Shown here: in pieces, positions 1 through 8,324 of the stretch
Position numbering within the stretch: position 1 is the stretch's first letter
Layout: every line of letters begins with the position of its first letter
Origin: Lysobacter antibioticus HS124
GTDB lineage: Bacteria > Pseudomonadota > Gammaproteobacteria > Xanthomonadales > Xanthomonadaceae
Length of the DNA: 52,925 bases
Direction of reading: 5' to 3'
Assembly: GCF_000336385.2 (NCBI RefSeq)
Contig: NZ_HG424471.1
Location: 1 to 52,925 of the forward strand
The notes under the pieces: generated by a model
The model's database searches: none
Seen by the model: only the letters and a program-made list of their open reading frames with translations
What the model was told of the DNA's origin: nothing
Made by a program: the position numbers and the translations under genes

Positions 1-2
1 CC

Positions 3-668
3 CGCCCCGCCGTATTCGTGGGCTGCGTCGCCGGCGCCTACGAACGGCCGCTGCGTACGGCGCTGGCTCGCCTGGCGGCCGCCGTCGGCATCGCCCTGGA
101 CGCACCCGCCGGCCAGGGCTGCTGCGGCGCCCTGCACGCCCATGCCGGCGACCCCGCCGGCGCGGAGGCGCTGGCCGACGCCAACCGCCGCGCCTTCTCC
201 GGCCACCGGACCGTGCTGACCCTGGCCAGCGGCTGCCACGAGTCGCTGGCGCGATCGCTGGGCGGCGCCCGCGACGCGATCGATTTCCTCGCCGAACACG
301 GCGAACGCCTGCGCTTCCGCCCGGCCGCGCAGCGCGTGGCCCTGCACCTGCCCTGCAGCCAACGCAACCTGTCGCGCTCCGCGCCGGCCCTGCGCCGCCT
401 GCTGGCGCGGGTGCCGCACTTGCAGGTGGTCGAACTCGACGCCGGCTACGGCTGCTGCGGCGCGTCCGGCAGCCAGATGCTGACCGATCCGGCGCGCGCC
501 GCCGATTTCCGCGCACCGCTGCTGGAGCAGTTCGCGCGCAGCGGCGCGACGGTATTGCTCAGCGCCAACATCGGCTGCCGCCTGCATCTGGCCGGCGGCA
601 CCGGTCTGCCCGTGCTGCATCCGCTGGAGTTTCTGGCGCAATGCCTGGACGCGGAGCAAGCGGCGTAA
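3..668 (+). CDS. glcF: Glycolate oxidase iron-sulfur subunit, C-terminal part (cut by window edge)
   Basis: The reading frame is open at the left edge, so only about the last 221 residues are present. It carries the two cysteine-rich CCG domains of the GlcF/heterodisulfide-reductase family: GCV near the start, GQGCCG then SGCHES, and in the second half LPCSQ, YGCCGASGSQM and NIGCRLH. In the family these cysteines bind Fe-S clusters or act as redox-active ligands, and GlcF passes electrons from the GlcD/GlcE flavoprotein to the quinone pool during glycolate oxidation. A GTG at 18 is in frame, but codons upstream continue the family pattern (RPAVF before VGCVAGAYE), so it is not the true start. 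Lactate utilisation protein LutA has similar domains; glcF is preferred but not certain without the N-terminus. Confidence 0.8.
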   Translation, partial: RPAVFVGCVAGAYERPLRTALARLAAAVGIALDAPAGQGCCGALHAHAGDPAGAEALADANRRAFSGHRTVLTLASGCHESLARSLGGARDAIDFLAEHGERLRFRPAAQRVALHLPCSQRNLSRSAPALRRLLARVPHLQVVELDAGYGCCGASGSQMLTDPARAADFRAPLLEQFARSGATVLLSANIGCRLHLAGGTGLPVLHPLEFLAQCLDAEQAA

Positions 669-860
669 TCGCCGCCTGCCCCACCCCGGCTCGATCCGCT
701 TGCCGACCGTCCTGCGCAGGCGGGAACCCGGGCCGCACCGAGGCAACGCCCCGAGCATCGGCTTTCGCCCCAGCGACGGCCGGGCCGCCCCCGTCCCGGA
801 CGATTTGTCCACCCGCCTCCGGGCCCGCAACCCTGACGCGCGCGCCGTAGAATCGCGTTC
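669..860. other. Intergenic region glcF-coq7 with -10-like box
   Basis: No gene is seen in these 192 bases. TAGAAT at 848-853 lies 7 nt before the coq7 ATG and looks like a sigma-70 -10 box; no clear -35 was found. Confidence 0.4.
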
Positions 861-1502
861 ATGACGACCCGCCGCCTCACCCCCCTGGACCGCACGCTGG
901 CCGAAGCGCAGCGCGCCCTCGACACCGTGTTCGGCGCGCCCGCGGCCGAGCGCCCCAACCCGGCCGGCAGCACCGCCGAGCTGGTGCTGGAGCCCGACGA
1001 GCGCCGCCATTCGGCCGGGCTGATGCGGATCAACCACGTCGGCGAGGTCTGCGCCCAGGCGCTGTACTGCGGCCAGGCCGCGGTCGCGCGCGACGAGGCC
1101 ACCCGCGAACACCTGCTGCACGCCGCCCAGGAAGAGACCGACCACCTGGCCTGGTGCGCCGACCGCCTGCGCGAACTCGACAGCCGCCCCAGCCTGCTCA
1201 ACCCGCTGTGGTACGCCGGCAGCTTCGCCATCGGCGCCCTGGCCGGCCTGCGCGGCGACGGCTGGAACCTGGGCTTCGTGGTCGAAACCGAGCGCCAGGT
1301 CGAGGCCCATATCGACGAGCACCTGCAGTCGCTGCCCGAAGGCGACCAGCGCAGCCGCGCGATCCTGCGCACGATGAAAGCCGACGAAGCCCGCCATGCC
1401 GAAAACGCCGAGGCCGCCGGCGCGCGCATCTTGCCGATGCCGGTGCCGGCGCTGATGGCGGCGGCGTCGAAGCTGATGAAGTCGGTCGCTTACAGGATCT
1501 GA
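861..1502 (+). CDS. coq7: 3-demethoxyubiquinol 3-hydroxylase (Coq7)
   Basis: Carboxylate-bridged di-iron hydroxylase that adds the hydroxyl at C6 of the ring in the penultimate step of ubiquinone synthesis at the inner membrane. The 213-residue protein has the typical length, and all six iron ligands can be placed: E62 (GEVCAQ), E92 and H95 (EETDH), E144 (VETE), E176 and H179 (EARHA), with the ferritin-like spacing of the family. The start at 861 is well placed for homology but has no Shine-Dalgarno. A TAGAAT box ends 7 nt upstream, so the mRNA may be leaderless. It is monocistronic by context: speD is convergent and a GC hairpin lies between them. Confidence 0.95.
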   Translation: MTTRRLTPLDRTLAEAQRALDTVFGAPAAERPNPAGSTAELVLEPDERRHSAGLMRINHVGEVCAQALYCGQAAVARDEATREHLLHAAQEETDHLAWCADRLRELDSRPSLLNPLWYAGSFAIGALAGLRGDGWNLGFVVETERQVEAHIDEHLQSLPEGDQRSRAILRTMKADEARHAENAEAAGARILPMPVPALMAAASKLMKSVAYRI

Positions 1503-1508
1503 ACGGCC

Positions 1509-1536
1509 GGGATTGGGGATTGGGGATTCGGGATTG
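1509..1536. repeat. GGGATTS heptamer microsatellite, 4 units
   Basis: Four head-to-tail 7-bp units (GGGATTG, GGGATTG, GGGATTC, GGGATTG) begin 6 nt after the coq7 stop. The same heptamer occurs four times at 27306-27333 just after the marR stop, so it is a dispersed microsatellite family. Confidence 0.85.
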
Positions 1537-1662
1537 GTCTTGAAGCGGCAAGCGCCGGCCAGGCCCTTCCGCCTCGCCGAAGTCCCCGTTGAAACAGGGG
1601 ACTGGGGATTTGCTCCTGCCTTGACCCTGGCCTCGTTCCGATCGCCCGCCCGCAAACGCGAA

Positions 1663-1680
1663 GCCCGCCTTGCGGCGGGC
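1663..1680. terminator. Hairpin between convergent coq7 and speD
   Basis: A 7-bp GC stem (GCCCGCC/GGCGGGC, loop TTGC) is followed by TTTGGCG on the plus strand. It sits 26 bases beyond the speD stop and 160 beyond the coq7 stop and could serve both; the T tract is short. Confidence 0.5.
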
Positions 1681-1706
1681 TTTGGCGTTGCGGCGCAGCA
1701 ACCGAC

Positions 1707-2501
1707 TCAATCGGCCAGGTTGCGGCCGTGGTAGAGCTCTTCGATCTCGCGGCGCAGGCGCGCCTCGATCTTCATCCGCTCCTTGAACGACAGGTTCTTG
1801 GCCTTCTCCTCGAACAGGTAGGTGTCGAGGTCGAATTCCTTCAGGTGCATCTTCGTGTGGAAGATGTTTTCCTGATAGACGTTCACGTCGAGCATCTCGT
1901 AGCGCGACTTGATGTTCTTGGCCAGATAATCCTGGATCGAATTGATCTTGTGGTCGATGTAGTGCTTCTTGCCCTTGATGTCGCGGGTGAAGCCGCGCAC
2001 GCGGTAATCCATCACCACGATGTCGGACTCGAAGCTTTCGATCAGGTAATTCAGCGCCTTCAGCGGCGAAATCACGCCGCAGGTGGCGACGTCGATATCG
2101 GCGCGGAACGTGGCGATGCCGCTGTCCGGATGGGTTTCCGGATAGGTGTGCACGGTGATGTGCGACTTGTCCATGTGCGCGACCACGGCGTCGGAGATGA
2201 TCTCCTTGCCGGCGGCCTTCTTGTCGATCACCGGCTCCTCGGAAATGAGGATGGTGACCGACGCGCCCTGCGGGTCGTAGTCCTGGCGGGCGATGTTGAG
2301 GATGTTCGCGCCGATGATTTCCGCCACATCCGTGAGGATCTGGGTGAGGCGGTCGGCGTTGTACGCCTCGTCGATGTATTCGATATAGCGCCTGCGCTCG
2401 TCTTCCGAGGCGGCGAAGCAGACATCGTAGATATTGAACGAGAGGGCCTTGGTGAGGTTGTTGAAACCCTGCAACCGCAGGCGCGGCAACGGCTTGACCA
2501 C
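1707..2501 (-). CDS. speD: S-adenosylmethionine decarboxylase proenzyme
   Basis: Pyruvoyl-dependent decarboxylase that makes decarboxylated AdoMet, the aminopropyl donor for spermidine. At 264 residues it matches the long SpeD class of E. coli. The self-processing site is visible as [12 protein letters not shown], predicting cleavage between K112 and S113, with S113 becoming the pyruvoyl group of the alpha chain. The start is GTG at 2501 ([12 protein letters not shown]), chosen because Xanthomonas SpeD begins the same way; there is no clear Shine-Dalgarno. It is divergent from clp, an arrangement known in Xanthomonas. A CATAAT-like -10 at 2536-2541 (minus) is possible but the -35 is poor. Confidence 0.95.
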   Translation of the reverse strand: MVKPLPRLRLQGFNNLTKALSFNIYDVCFAASEDERRRYIEYIDEAYNADRLTQILTDVAEIIGANILNIARQDYDPQGASVTILISEEPVIDKKAAGKEIISDAVVAHMDKSHITVHTYPETHPDSGIATFRADIDVATCGVISPLKALNYLIESFESDIVVMDYRVRGFTRDIKGKKHYIDHKINSIQDYLAKNIKSRYEMLDVNVYQENIFHTKMHLKEFDLDTYLFEEKAKNLSFKERMKIEARLRREIEELYHGRNLAD

Positions 2502-2651
2502 TGTAGGAGGATCCGGACGGACGGCGAGGGCCGCGATTATGAGGCAATTGGCCCCGGGGGGAAACGCACCGCGTTTTTGGGCGTTGTCGATTACAAAAGC
2601 GTGACCGCTTCTGCGCTTCCATCATCGCTCTCTATCGGACCGGGATTTTCA

Positions 2652-2668
2652 GGGGCAGGATTTGCCCC
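2652..2668 (+). promoter_or_regulatory. Hairpin with GGA loop in the clp leader
   Basis: GGGGCA/TGCCCC pair around the loop GGATT, about 50 nt before the clp ATG. A GGA in a hairpin loop is the feature bound by RsmA/CsrA proteins; binding here is only a possibility. Confidence 0.25.
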
Positions 2669-2716
2669 AGCGGCCGGATCGCCCTAAGCTCGGCCGACAG
2701 ACGAAGCCCACTCCCA

Positions 2717-3406
2717 ATGTCCGCCAACCCGGTAGCTCCCTTGACCGCACTGCGCCGAACCAACAGCCCGTTGTTGCCTGACGGCGCAACGATCGAACGT
2801 TTCCTGGCCCACTGCCATCGCCGCCGCTACCCGTCCCGCACGGACGTGTTCCGCCCCGGTGACCCGGCCAGCACCCTCTATTATGTCGTCTCCGGCTCGG
2901 TGAGCATCATCACCGAAGAAGAGGACGGCCGCGAACTGGTCCTGGGCTATTTCGGCCAGGGCGAATTCGTGGGCGAACTCGGCCTGTTCATCGAGAGCGA
3001 CCACCGCGAGGTGATCCTGCGGACCCGCAGCACCTGCGAGCTCGCCGAGATCGGCCACGAGCGCCTCTACGACCTGCTGCTGACCCGGCTGTCGTTGGAC
3101 GCGCCCAAGCTGCTGTACGCGATCGGCGCGCAGATTTCCCGGCGCCTGCTCGATACCAGCCGCAAGGCCGGCCGCCTGGCCTTCCTCGACGTGACCGACC
3201 GCATCGTGCGCGCCCTGCACGACCTGGCCAAGGAACCCGAGGCCATGAGCCACCCGCAGGGCACCCAGCTGCGCGTGTCCCGCCAGGAGCTTTCGCGCCT
3301 GGTCGGCTGCTCGCGCGAGATGGCCGGCCGCGTGCTGAAGAAGCTGCAGGCCGACGGCAAGCTCCACGCCCGCGGCAAGACCGTCGTTCTGTACGGGACC
3401 CGCTAA
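2717..3406 (+). CDS. clp: CRP-like global regulator Clp
   Basis: CRP/FNR-family transcription factor. In Xanthomonas Clp responds to cyclic di-GMP and controls extracellular enzymes, and in Lysobacter it controls lytic enzymes and antifungal production (family knowledge). The 229-residue protein has a cyclic-nucleotide-binding beta roll (about 25-140, with YYVVSGSVSII and GEFVGELGLF), a dimer helix (about 145-175) and a C-terminal helix-turn-helix (RQELSRLVGCSREMAGRVLKKL). E98 aligns with E99 of X. campestris Clp, which is required for c-di-GMP response. The last 60 residues are almost identical to the Xanthomonas protein. It may regulate the secreted peptidase and nucleases of this window. 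A GNAT gene follows after 6 nt, probably in the same transcript. Confidence 0.95.
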   Translation: MSANPVAPLTALRRTNSPLLPDGATIERFLAHCHRRRYPSRTDVFRPGDPASTLYYVVSGSVSIITEEEDGRELVLGYFGQGEFVGELGLFIESDHREVILRTRSTCELAEIGHERLYDLLLTRLSLDAPKLLYAIGAQISRRLLDTSRKAGRLAFLDVTDRIVRALHDLAKEPEAMSHPQGTQLRVSRQELSRLVGCSREMAGRVLKKLQADGKLHARGKTVVLYGTR

Positions 3407-3412
3407 GTCCCG

Positions 3413-3874
3413 ATGGGACGAGTCGCACCGTCCGCCGAGACCGCACCCCGGGTGCGGCTCGCGGAACTGGGCGACGCCAGCGACGTGGCCGAGCTGCTGA
3501 GCCAGCTCGGCTACCCCTGCACCCGGGATGAGGCTGCCGAGCGCATCGCCGTGCTCCGCGACGACCCGCGCCACTACCTGCTGCTGGCCGAACTCGACGG
3601 CCACGCCTGCGGCTTGGTCGCCAGCCATACCCGCTATTCGCTGACCCATGGCGCCGACCTGACCCGGATCACCGCCCTGGTGGTCGCCCGCTCCTGCTAT
3701 CGCCAGGGCATCGGCCGCCTGCTGCTGCGCGAGGTCGAGCGCCGCGCCCGCCGCGACGGGGTCAGCCGGATCGAAGTCACCAGCAACAGCGCCCGCCTCG
3801 AGGCCCACGAGTTCTACCGCCGCTGCGGCTATGCCGACGGCTCGGTGAAGTTCGTCAAGACCCTCGGCGATTGA
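3413..3874 (+). CDS. GNAT family N-acetyltransferase
   Basis: A 153-residue acetyl-CoA-dependent acyltransferase. The acetyl-CoA pyrophosphate loop is seen as YRQGIGRLLLREVERRA (about 102-118), followed by the usual C-terminal strand/helix with a HEFYRRCGY motif (about 137-145), which marks small-molecule or amino-group acetyltransferases. The substrate cannot be predicted. It starts 6 nt after the clp stop, so it is probably co-transcribed. The next gene is convergent. Confidence 0.88.
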   Translation: MGRVAPSAETAPRVRLAELGDASDVAELLSQLGYPCTRDEAAERIAVLRDDPRHYLLLAELDGHACGLVASHTRYSLTHGADLTRITALVVARSCYRQGIGRLLLREVERRARRDGVSRIEVTSNSARLEAHEFYRRCGYADGSVKFVKTLGD

Positions 3875-4034
3875 CCCTGTCTATCGAAGCGCCGCCGCAG
3901 CGGCCTCGAATCCGGCGGATCGGCCGATCCGGCCAATCCCCGGGAAGCCGCCGCGCAGGGCGGATCACCGCTTTCGTGTCGGGCCGATGCCGGCCTCCAC
4001 CGGGCCACGCCGGCGCCGGCGCCCCCCGCTGGCC

Positions 4035-4781
4035 TCAGGGGTCGGCCGGGGCCACCGGGTCGCCGGCCCGGCCGGGGCAGCCCCAGTTGAGGATCGGCGT
4101 GCCCGGCGGCAGCACCCGGCGGAACATGTCCACCCGCCCGGCCTTGGGATTGACCACCACCGGCGCGCGCGCCGCTTTCAACAGCGGCAGGTCGGCGCTG
4201 CTGTCGGAGTAGGCGATCTCCACCGGCGCGTCGAAACCGACCTCGCGCAGCATGGTCATCTTCATGTCCGAATGGCAGTGGCGACGCGCGGCCAGCGCGC
4301 CCAGGCGTGGGCCGACCAGGGTGCCGACCACCGGCACGTCCTCGTGGGCGACGAAGGCCAGGATCGCCCGCGCCAGTTCCGGCGGCGCGCCGGTCGCGAC
4401 CACCACCCGGTCGCCCTGCACGCGGTGGCGATGCAGCACGTCCAGGGCGATCGGCAGCAGGCGGGCGCGGATCTGCGCGGTGTGCAGGGCCACGTAGCGG
4501 TCGATCATCGCGTCCAGGCCGCGCGCCCGGCTCAGGCCGACCGTGCCGATCCAGACGAAGGCGGAAATGCCGCGCCGGCGGGTCGGCAGCCAGGCCACCA
4601 TCGGCCCGGCCACCGGTGCGATCAGCAGCGCCAGCGCCATCCGCCACCACGAGCGCTTGATCAGCCAGGCGAACAGATGACTGCCGGAATCGCCGTCGTA
4701 CAGCGTGTGATCGAAATCGAACACCACCAGCGGCGCGCCCTCGCGCACCGGCGGGAAGTGCGCGGGCCGGACCGCGCTCAC
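4035..4781 (-). CDS. HAD-IB family phosphatase
   Basis: Haloacid-dehalogenase hydrolase of 248 residues using an aspartyl-phosphate intermediate. Motif I is FDFDHTLYD (nucleophile and acid/base aspartates), motif II the VATGAPPE threonine, motif III the conserved lysine region, and motif [14 protein letters not shown] hydrophobic stretch after motif I ([21 protein letters not shown]) suggests membrane association, as in phosphatidylglycerophosphatase C (PgpC/YfhB), which has the same layout; this is a likeness, not proof of substrate. The GTG start at 4781 overlaps the trpC stop (GTGA), so it is the last, translationally coupled gene of the trpGDC operon. It has no obvious role in tryptophan synthesis. 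Confidence 0.88.
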   Translation of the reverse strand: MSAVRPAHFPPVREGAPLVVFDFDHTLYDGDSGSHLFAWLIKRSWWRMALALLIAPVAGPMVAWLPTRRRGISAFVWIGTVGLSRARGLDAMIDRYVALHTAQIRARLLPIALDVLHRHRVQGDRVVVATGAPPELARAILAFVAHEDVPVVGTLVGPRLGALAARRHCHSDMKMTMLREVGFDAPVEIAYSDSSADLPLLKAARAPVVVNPKAGRVDMFRRVLPPGTPILNWGCPGRAGDPVAPADP

Positions 4782-5572
4782 GCCGCGAACAGCCGCTGCA
4801 GCGCCGCGCCCGGGTCGCGTTCGCGCATGAAGCTTTCGCCGACCAGGAAGGTCTCGATGCCGGCCGCGCGCATGCGCGCGACGTCGGCCGGGGTGGCGAT
4901 GCCGCTTTCGGTGACCAGGGTGCGGTCCGGCGGCACCGCGCTGCGCAGTTCCAGGCTGGTGTCGAGCGAGACCTGGAAGGTGCGCAGGTTGCGGTTGTTG
5001 ACCCCAATCAGCTCGCAGTCGGTCTGCAGCGCGCGTTCGAGCTCGTCGATGTCGTGCACTTCCACCAGCACGTCCATGCCCAGCTCCATCGCCAGGCCGG
5101 CCATCTCGATCATCGGCCCGTCTTCGAGCGCGGCGACGATCAGCAGGATCGCGTCGGCGCCGATCAGGCGCGCCTCGTAGATCTGGTACGGATCGACGGT
5201 GAAATCCTTGCGCAGCACCGGCAGCGCGCAGGCCTCGCGGGCTTCGCCGAGATAGGCGTTGCTGCCCTGGAAGAAATCGACGTCGGTCAGCACCGACAGG
5301 CAGGCCGCGCCGCCGGCTTCGTAGCTGCGCGCGATCTCGGCCGGCTTGAAGTCGGGCCGGATCAGGCCCTTGGACGGGCTGGCCTTCTTGACCTCGGCGA
5401 TCACCGCCGCCTCGCCGGCGGCGTGCTTGCGCTTGATCGCATCGACGAAACCGCGCGTCGGCAGCTGCATCGCCTGCGCACGCGCGCGCACGTCGACCAG
5501 CGGACGCACCCGGCTGCGCTGTTCGATCTCTTCGCGCTTGCGCGCCAGGATGGTGTTGAGGATGTCGCTCAT
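4778..5572 (-). CDS. trpC: Indole-3-glycerol phosphate synthase
   Basis: Closes the ring of CdRP to give indole-3-glycerol phosphate in tryptophan synthesis. The 264-residue (beta/alpha)8 barrel shows the family blocks [11 protein letters not shown] (catalytic lysine and phosphate-binding serine), VLRKDF, VEVH, GVNNRNL and ESGI, and it lacks a fused TrpF domain. The start [12 protein letters not shown] at 5572 is chosen over upstream in-frame starts by homology. The ATG overlaps the stop of the upstream ABM gene (ATGA), and its own stop overlaps the HAD start, so translation is coupled on both sides. Confidence 0.97.
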   Translation of the reverse strand: MSDILNTILARKREEIEQRSRVRPLVDVRARAQAMQLPTRGFVDAIKRKHAAGEAAVIAEVKKASPSKGLIRPDFKPAEIARSYEAGGAACLSVLTDVDFFQGSNAYLGEAREACALPVLRKDFTVDPYQIYEARLIGADAILLIVAALEDGPMIEMAGLAMELGMDVLVEVHDIDELERALQTDCELIGVNNRNLRTFQVSLDTSLELRSAVPPDRTLVTESGIATPADVARMRAAGIETFLVGESFMRERDPGAALQRLFAA

Positions 5573-5910
5573 GCCCTGCTCTTGCTCCCATACGCGCGTT
5601 CGACCTTGGCCACGCGCAGTTCGAAATGGTCGTACCAATGTTCGCGCCCGTAGGCGCGGGTGGCGGCGTGCTCGGCCTGGCGCTTCCAGGCCGCGATGGC
5701 CGCCTCGTCGGCCCAATAGCTTACGGTGATGCCGAAGCCGTCGTCGCCGCGGACCGATTCGACGCCGAGGAAACCCGGCTGCTGCGCGGCCAGCTCGACC
5801 ATGCGCTGCGCGGCCTGGCCGTAGCCGGGGTCGTCCTCGCCGTTGCGCTGCGAGCTGAAGATCACCGCGTAGTACGGCGGGCTGGGCAGTCGGGCGAAGC
5901 GGGCGGTCAT
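5569..5910 (-). CDS. Antibiotic biosynthesis monooxygenase (ABM) domain protein
   Basis: A 113-residue single-domain protein of the dimeric alpha/beta-barrel ABM superfamily: [10 protein letters not shown] at the N-terminus, a central helix with [15 protein letters not shown], and [21 protein letters not shown] before the last helix. Family members include monooxygenases and heme-degrading enzymes, but many have no known role. GGGAG lies 6 nt before ATG 5910. It overlaps trpC by 4 bp within the trp operon, so it should be made whenever TrpC is. Function unknown; one possibility is protection against a reactive or mis-oxidised tryptophan intermediate. Confidence 0.85.
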   Translation of the reverse strand: MTARFARLPSPPYYAVIFSSQRNGEDDPGYGQAAQRMVELAAQQPGFLGVESVRGDDGFGITVSYWADEAAIAAWKRQAEHAATRAYGREHWYDHFELRVAKVERAYGSKSRA

Positions 5911-6111
5911 GCGGGCTCCCGGGTCAGGAAGAAGGCAGAAGCAAGGGCAACGGCAAGTCCCCCCTGCCCGTTTTTTTCAAAGGAAGGAACGACAACGGCA
6001 GCATCGAGCCGGTTGAACCGGCGCGTCCGGGGCCGAGCCGCTCGCTGCCCCCTGTCCCTGCGCCCCTGTGAAAAAGTGCGGTCACGAGAGATTCGATCCT
6101 GCATGCCGCGA
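5911..6111. repeat. trpD-ABM spacer with a degenerate intergenic repeat
   Basis: This 200-bp gap interrupts an otherwise tight operon. On the minus strand 5931-5970 reads as degenerate TTGCCN/TTGCTT hexamers next to a CAAAGG/CCCCCC-type block (5958-5986), resembling intergenic repeats of Lysobacter. The only ORF across it is Arg-rich and repeat-derived. A TGTGA...TCAC pair at 6067-6086 has the wrong spacing for a Clp site. Confidence 0.5.
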
Positions 6112-7146
6112 TCACGCCCCCGCCAATTCCCGGGTCAGCGCGACGAATTCGTCCAGCTTGGCCCGCGCCGCGCCCGAAGCGATCGCCCGGCGCGCCAGGA
6201 CGATGCCTTCGGCGATGCTTTCGCTCTTGCCGGCCGCGTACAGCGCCGCGCCGGAGTTCAGCGCGACGATCTCGCGCGGCAGGCCGTCGCGGTTCTCCAG
6301 CGCCTGCAGCAACAGCACCTTGGATTCGTCCGCGTCGGCCACGCGCAAGTTGCGGCTGGCGGCCATGGCGATGCCGAAATCCTCCGGGTGCACTTCGTAC
6401 TCGCGCACCTGCCCGTCGCGCAACTCGCCGACCAGGGTGCCTGCGCCGAGCGAAAGCTCGTCCATGCCGTCGCGGCCCCACACCACCAGCGCGCGTTGCG
6501 CGCCCATCTCCTGCAGCACGCGCACCTGGATGCCGACCAGGTCGGGATGGAACACGCCCATCAGGATGCTCGGCGCGCCGGCCGGATTGGTCAGCGGGCC
6601 GAGGATGTTGAACAGCGTGCGCACGCCCATCTCGCGCCGCACCGGCGCCACCACCTTCATCGCCGGGTGGTGCACCGGCGCGAACATGAAGCCGATCCCG
6701 GCGCGCTCGATGCACTGCCCGACCTGCTCGGGCTGCAGCTCGATCGCCGCGCCCAGCGCCTCCAGCACATCGGCGCTGCCGGACTTGGACGAGACGCTGC
6801 GGTTGCCGTGCTTGGCGACCTTGGCTCCGGCCGCGGCGACCACGAACATGCTCGCGGTGGAAATATTGAAGGTGTGCGCGCCGTCGCCGCCGGTGCCGAC
6901 GATGTCGACCAAATGGCTGCGGTCGGCGACCTCGACCGGCCGGGCGAACTCGCGCAGCACCGTGGCCGCGCCGGCGATCTCGCCGACGGTCTCCTTCTTG
7001 ACCCGCAGGCCGGTCAGGATCGCCGCGGTCATGGTCGGCGAAACTTCGCCGCGCATGATCGTGCGCATCAGCTCGACCATTTCGTCGTGGAAGATTTCGC
7101 GGTGCTCGATGGTGCGTTGCAGGGCTTCTTGCGGATTCAAGGGCAT
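6112..7146 (-). CDS. trpD: Anthranilate phosphoribosyltransferase
   Basis: Transfers the phosphoribosyl group of PRPP to anthranilate, the second step after TrpE/TrpG. The 344-residue protein has the family length. The PRPP loop GTGGDG is at 84-89, followed by the TFNISTAS segment, the [21 protein letters not shown] block and [10 protein letters not shown], all hallmarks of TrpD. It is a stand-alone TrpD, not fused to TrpG. The ATG at 7146 has no strong Shine-Dalgarno; translation may depend on coupling through a tiny ORF that starts on the trpG stop. Confidence 0.97.
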   Translation of the reverse strand: MPLNPQEALQRTIEHREIFHDEMVELMRTIMRGEVSPTMTAAILTGLRVKKETVGEIAGAATVLREFARPVEVADRSHLVDIVGTGGDGAHTFNISTASMFVVAAAGAKVAKHGNRSVSSKSGSADVLEALGAAIELQPEQVGQCIERAGIGFMFAPVHHPAMKVVAPVRREMGVRTLFNILGPLTNPAGAPSILMGVFHPDLVGIQVRVLQEMGAQRALVVWGRDGMDELSLGAGTLVGELRDGQVREYEVHPEDFGIAMAASRNLRVADADESKVLLLQALENRDGLPREIVALNSGAALYAAGKSESIAEGIVLARRAIASGAARAKLDEFVALTRELAGA

Positions 7147-7198
7147 GGGATCGGGGCCTGGTAGGAGAACGGTGCGGCGGTCGGCGGGTACGGCGGGC

Positions 7199-7270
7199 TC
7201 AGCCTCGCCATCGTTCGCCGTCGCGTCCGTGGCGCAGGTCGCGTACCGAGTAGCGCGGGCGCGCCGTCAT
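7199..7270 (-). CDS. Possible 23-codon ORF between trpG and trpD
   Basis: ATG at 7270 overlaps the trpG stop (ATGA), the same junction used elsewhere in this operon. The predicted peptide is 23 residues, Arg-rich, with one Trp at residue 22. It could carry ribosomes across the trpG-trpD gap or be chance. No homology is recognised. Confidence 0.25.
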   Translation of the reverse strand: MTARPRYSVRDLRHGRDGERWRG

Positions 7271-7848
7271 CGCTGCAGGAAATTGCGCAGCAGGGCATGG
7301 CCGTGCTCGGTCTTGATCGACTCGGGATGGAACTGCACGCCCTCGACCGGATGCTGGCGATGGCGCAGCCCCATGATCTCCTCGAAACCGCCGTCCTCGA
7401 ATTCGGTCCAGGCGGTGACCTCCAGACAATCCGGCAAGCTTTCGCGCTCGACCACCAGCGAGTGGTAGCGGGTCGCCTCGTAGCCGTCCGGCAGGCCGGC
7501 GAACACGCCGCGCCCCTCGTGCCGGATCGGCGAGGTCTTGCCGTGCATGATCCGCTTGGCCCGGATCACCTGGCCGCCGTAGGCCTGGCCCAGGCTCTGA
7601 TGGCCCAGGCACACGCCCAGGATCGGCGTGGTGGCGCCCAGTCGGCGGATCACGTCCAGCGACACCCCGGCCTGGTCCGGCGTGCACGGGCCGGGCGAAA
7701 TCACGATCCGCTCCGGCGCCAGGCGCTCGATCTCGTCCGCCGACAGCTCGTCGTTGCGGATCACCCGCACCTGCGCGCCCAGCGCCTGCAGGTACTGGAC
7801 CAGGTTGTAGGTAAAGCTGTCGTAGTTGTCGATCATCAGGACGGACAT
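7267..7848 (-). CDS. trpG: Anthranilate synthase component II (glutamine amidotransferase)
   Basis: Class I glutamine amidotransferase that supplies ammonia to TrpE for anthranilate synthesis. The 193-residue protein starts [16 protein letters not shown] at 7848; longer in-frame extensions are Arg/Pro-rich and not conserved. The oxyanion strand SPGPCTP is at 51-57, the nucleophile C80 lies in GVCLGHQ, and the dyad H174/E176 lies in HPES. It may also serve as PabA, since this class is often shared with folate synthesis. It is the first structural gene of the leader-trpG-trpD-ABM-trpC-HAD operon. Confidence 0.97.
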   Translation of the reverse strand: MSVLMIDNYDSFTYNLVQYLQALGAQVRVIRNDELSADEIERLAPERIVISPGPCTPDQAGVSLDVIRRLGATTPILGVCLGHQSLGQAYGGQVIRAKRIMHGKTSPIRHEGRGVFAGLPDGYEATRYHSLVVERESLPDCLEVTAWTEFEDGGFEEIMGLRHRQHPVEGVQFHPESIKTEHGHALLRNFLQR

Positions 7849-8064
7849 GACGCGCCTCGAATGCGGAGGATGCCGGGGTGCGGGCCGGCCAGGATGCCGG
7901 CGGCGGGTTGCGCCGGCTGCGACCCGGCGCACGCGGCGACCGCGGACGGGCGCACGCGCTCGCGCCGGCGCGCAGGCCGGTGGAGAGGGGAATTACGGGA
8001 AGCGGAGCGGGCTCCGGCCGGCGCGGAACCGGCGGGGCGGCGCGCGCGGGCGCGGCGGGGGAAT
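7849..8064 (-). promoter_or_regulatory. Leader region between the Trp leader ORF and trpG
   Basis: A 216-base, very GC-rich untranslated stretch. On the minus strand it can form several hairpins, for example CGGAG/CTCCG with loop CCCG (within about 7990-8015) and GCCGGC/GCCGGC (within about 7895-7920), but none is followed by a T run. It probably contains the regulated step of the trpGDC leader. Confidence 0.45.
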
Positions 8065-8208
8065 TCAGCGTCCGGCGGGACGGGGGTCGTAGGCGGGGTC
8101 ACGCAGCGAATCCTCGGAGGTCGGCGAAGCGGGGACGAAGGCGGCACGCCACCATCGCCAGCCCAGGCCGGCCCATGCGGATTTCTGCGGAATTGCGCGA
8201 ACGATCAT
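8065..8208 (-). CDS. trpL: Trp-rich leader peptide of the trpGDC operon
   Basis: A 47-codon ORF starting ATG at 8208, ending 217 bases before trpG. It has four Trp codons, at residues 12, 17, 19 and 20, three of them in the core GWRWW (8160-8149). Such Trp clustering is the hallmark of ribosome-mediated attenuation leaders. The core and the upstream block ACTGTAACCGCT (plus-strand reading) are shared with the leader before trpE. A small stem (GGTGG/CCGCC, loop CGTG) starts within the last Trp codons. I found no hairpin followed by a U tract between this ORF and trpG, so the downstream mechanism is open. Confidence 0.75.
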   Translation of the reverse strand: MIVRAIPQKSAWAGLGWRWWRAAFVPASPTSEDSLRDPAYDPRPAGR

Positions 8209-8214
8209 GGCCCT

Positions 8215-8226
8215 ACTGTAACCGCT
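8215..8226 (-). promoter_or_regulatory. Conserved 12-bp block before the trpG leader (TACAGT -10 candidate)
   Basis: AGCGGTTACAGT (minus-strand reading) is identical to 12710-12721 before the trpE leader, and in both cases TACAGT ends 6 nt before the leader ATG. Read as a -10 box, it would place the transcript start at the ATG itself. Confidence 0.5.
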
Positions 8227-8324
8227 GGGCTCGGGTCTGCGCGAGAGCCCGGCCCCTCCGCCCCCCTCCGCCCCCCGCCGGCCCGACCGTACGGCGCCGC
8301 CCGGGCCGGCCGCAGGCCGCGGCC

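Noticed and set aside
1707-2501. ATG rather than GTG start for speD
   Set aside because: No in-frame ATG keeps the conserved [12 protein letters not shown] start; the first internal ATG lies after the conserved N-terminus.
6067-6086. TGTGA...TCAC as a Clp/CRP binding site in the trpD-ABM gap
   Set aside because: The half-sites are 9-10 bases apart instead of 6 and one arm is incomplete.
5907-6104. 65-codon ORF in the trpD-ABM gap
   Set aside because: It runs through low-complexity repeat sequence, is Arg-rich and has no ribosome site.
7849-8064. Classical intrinsic terminator for the trpG leader
   Set aside because: Several GC hairpins can form, but none is followed by a run of T on the minus strand.
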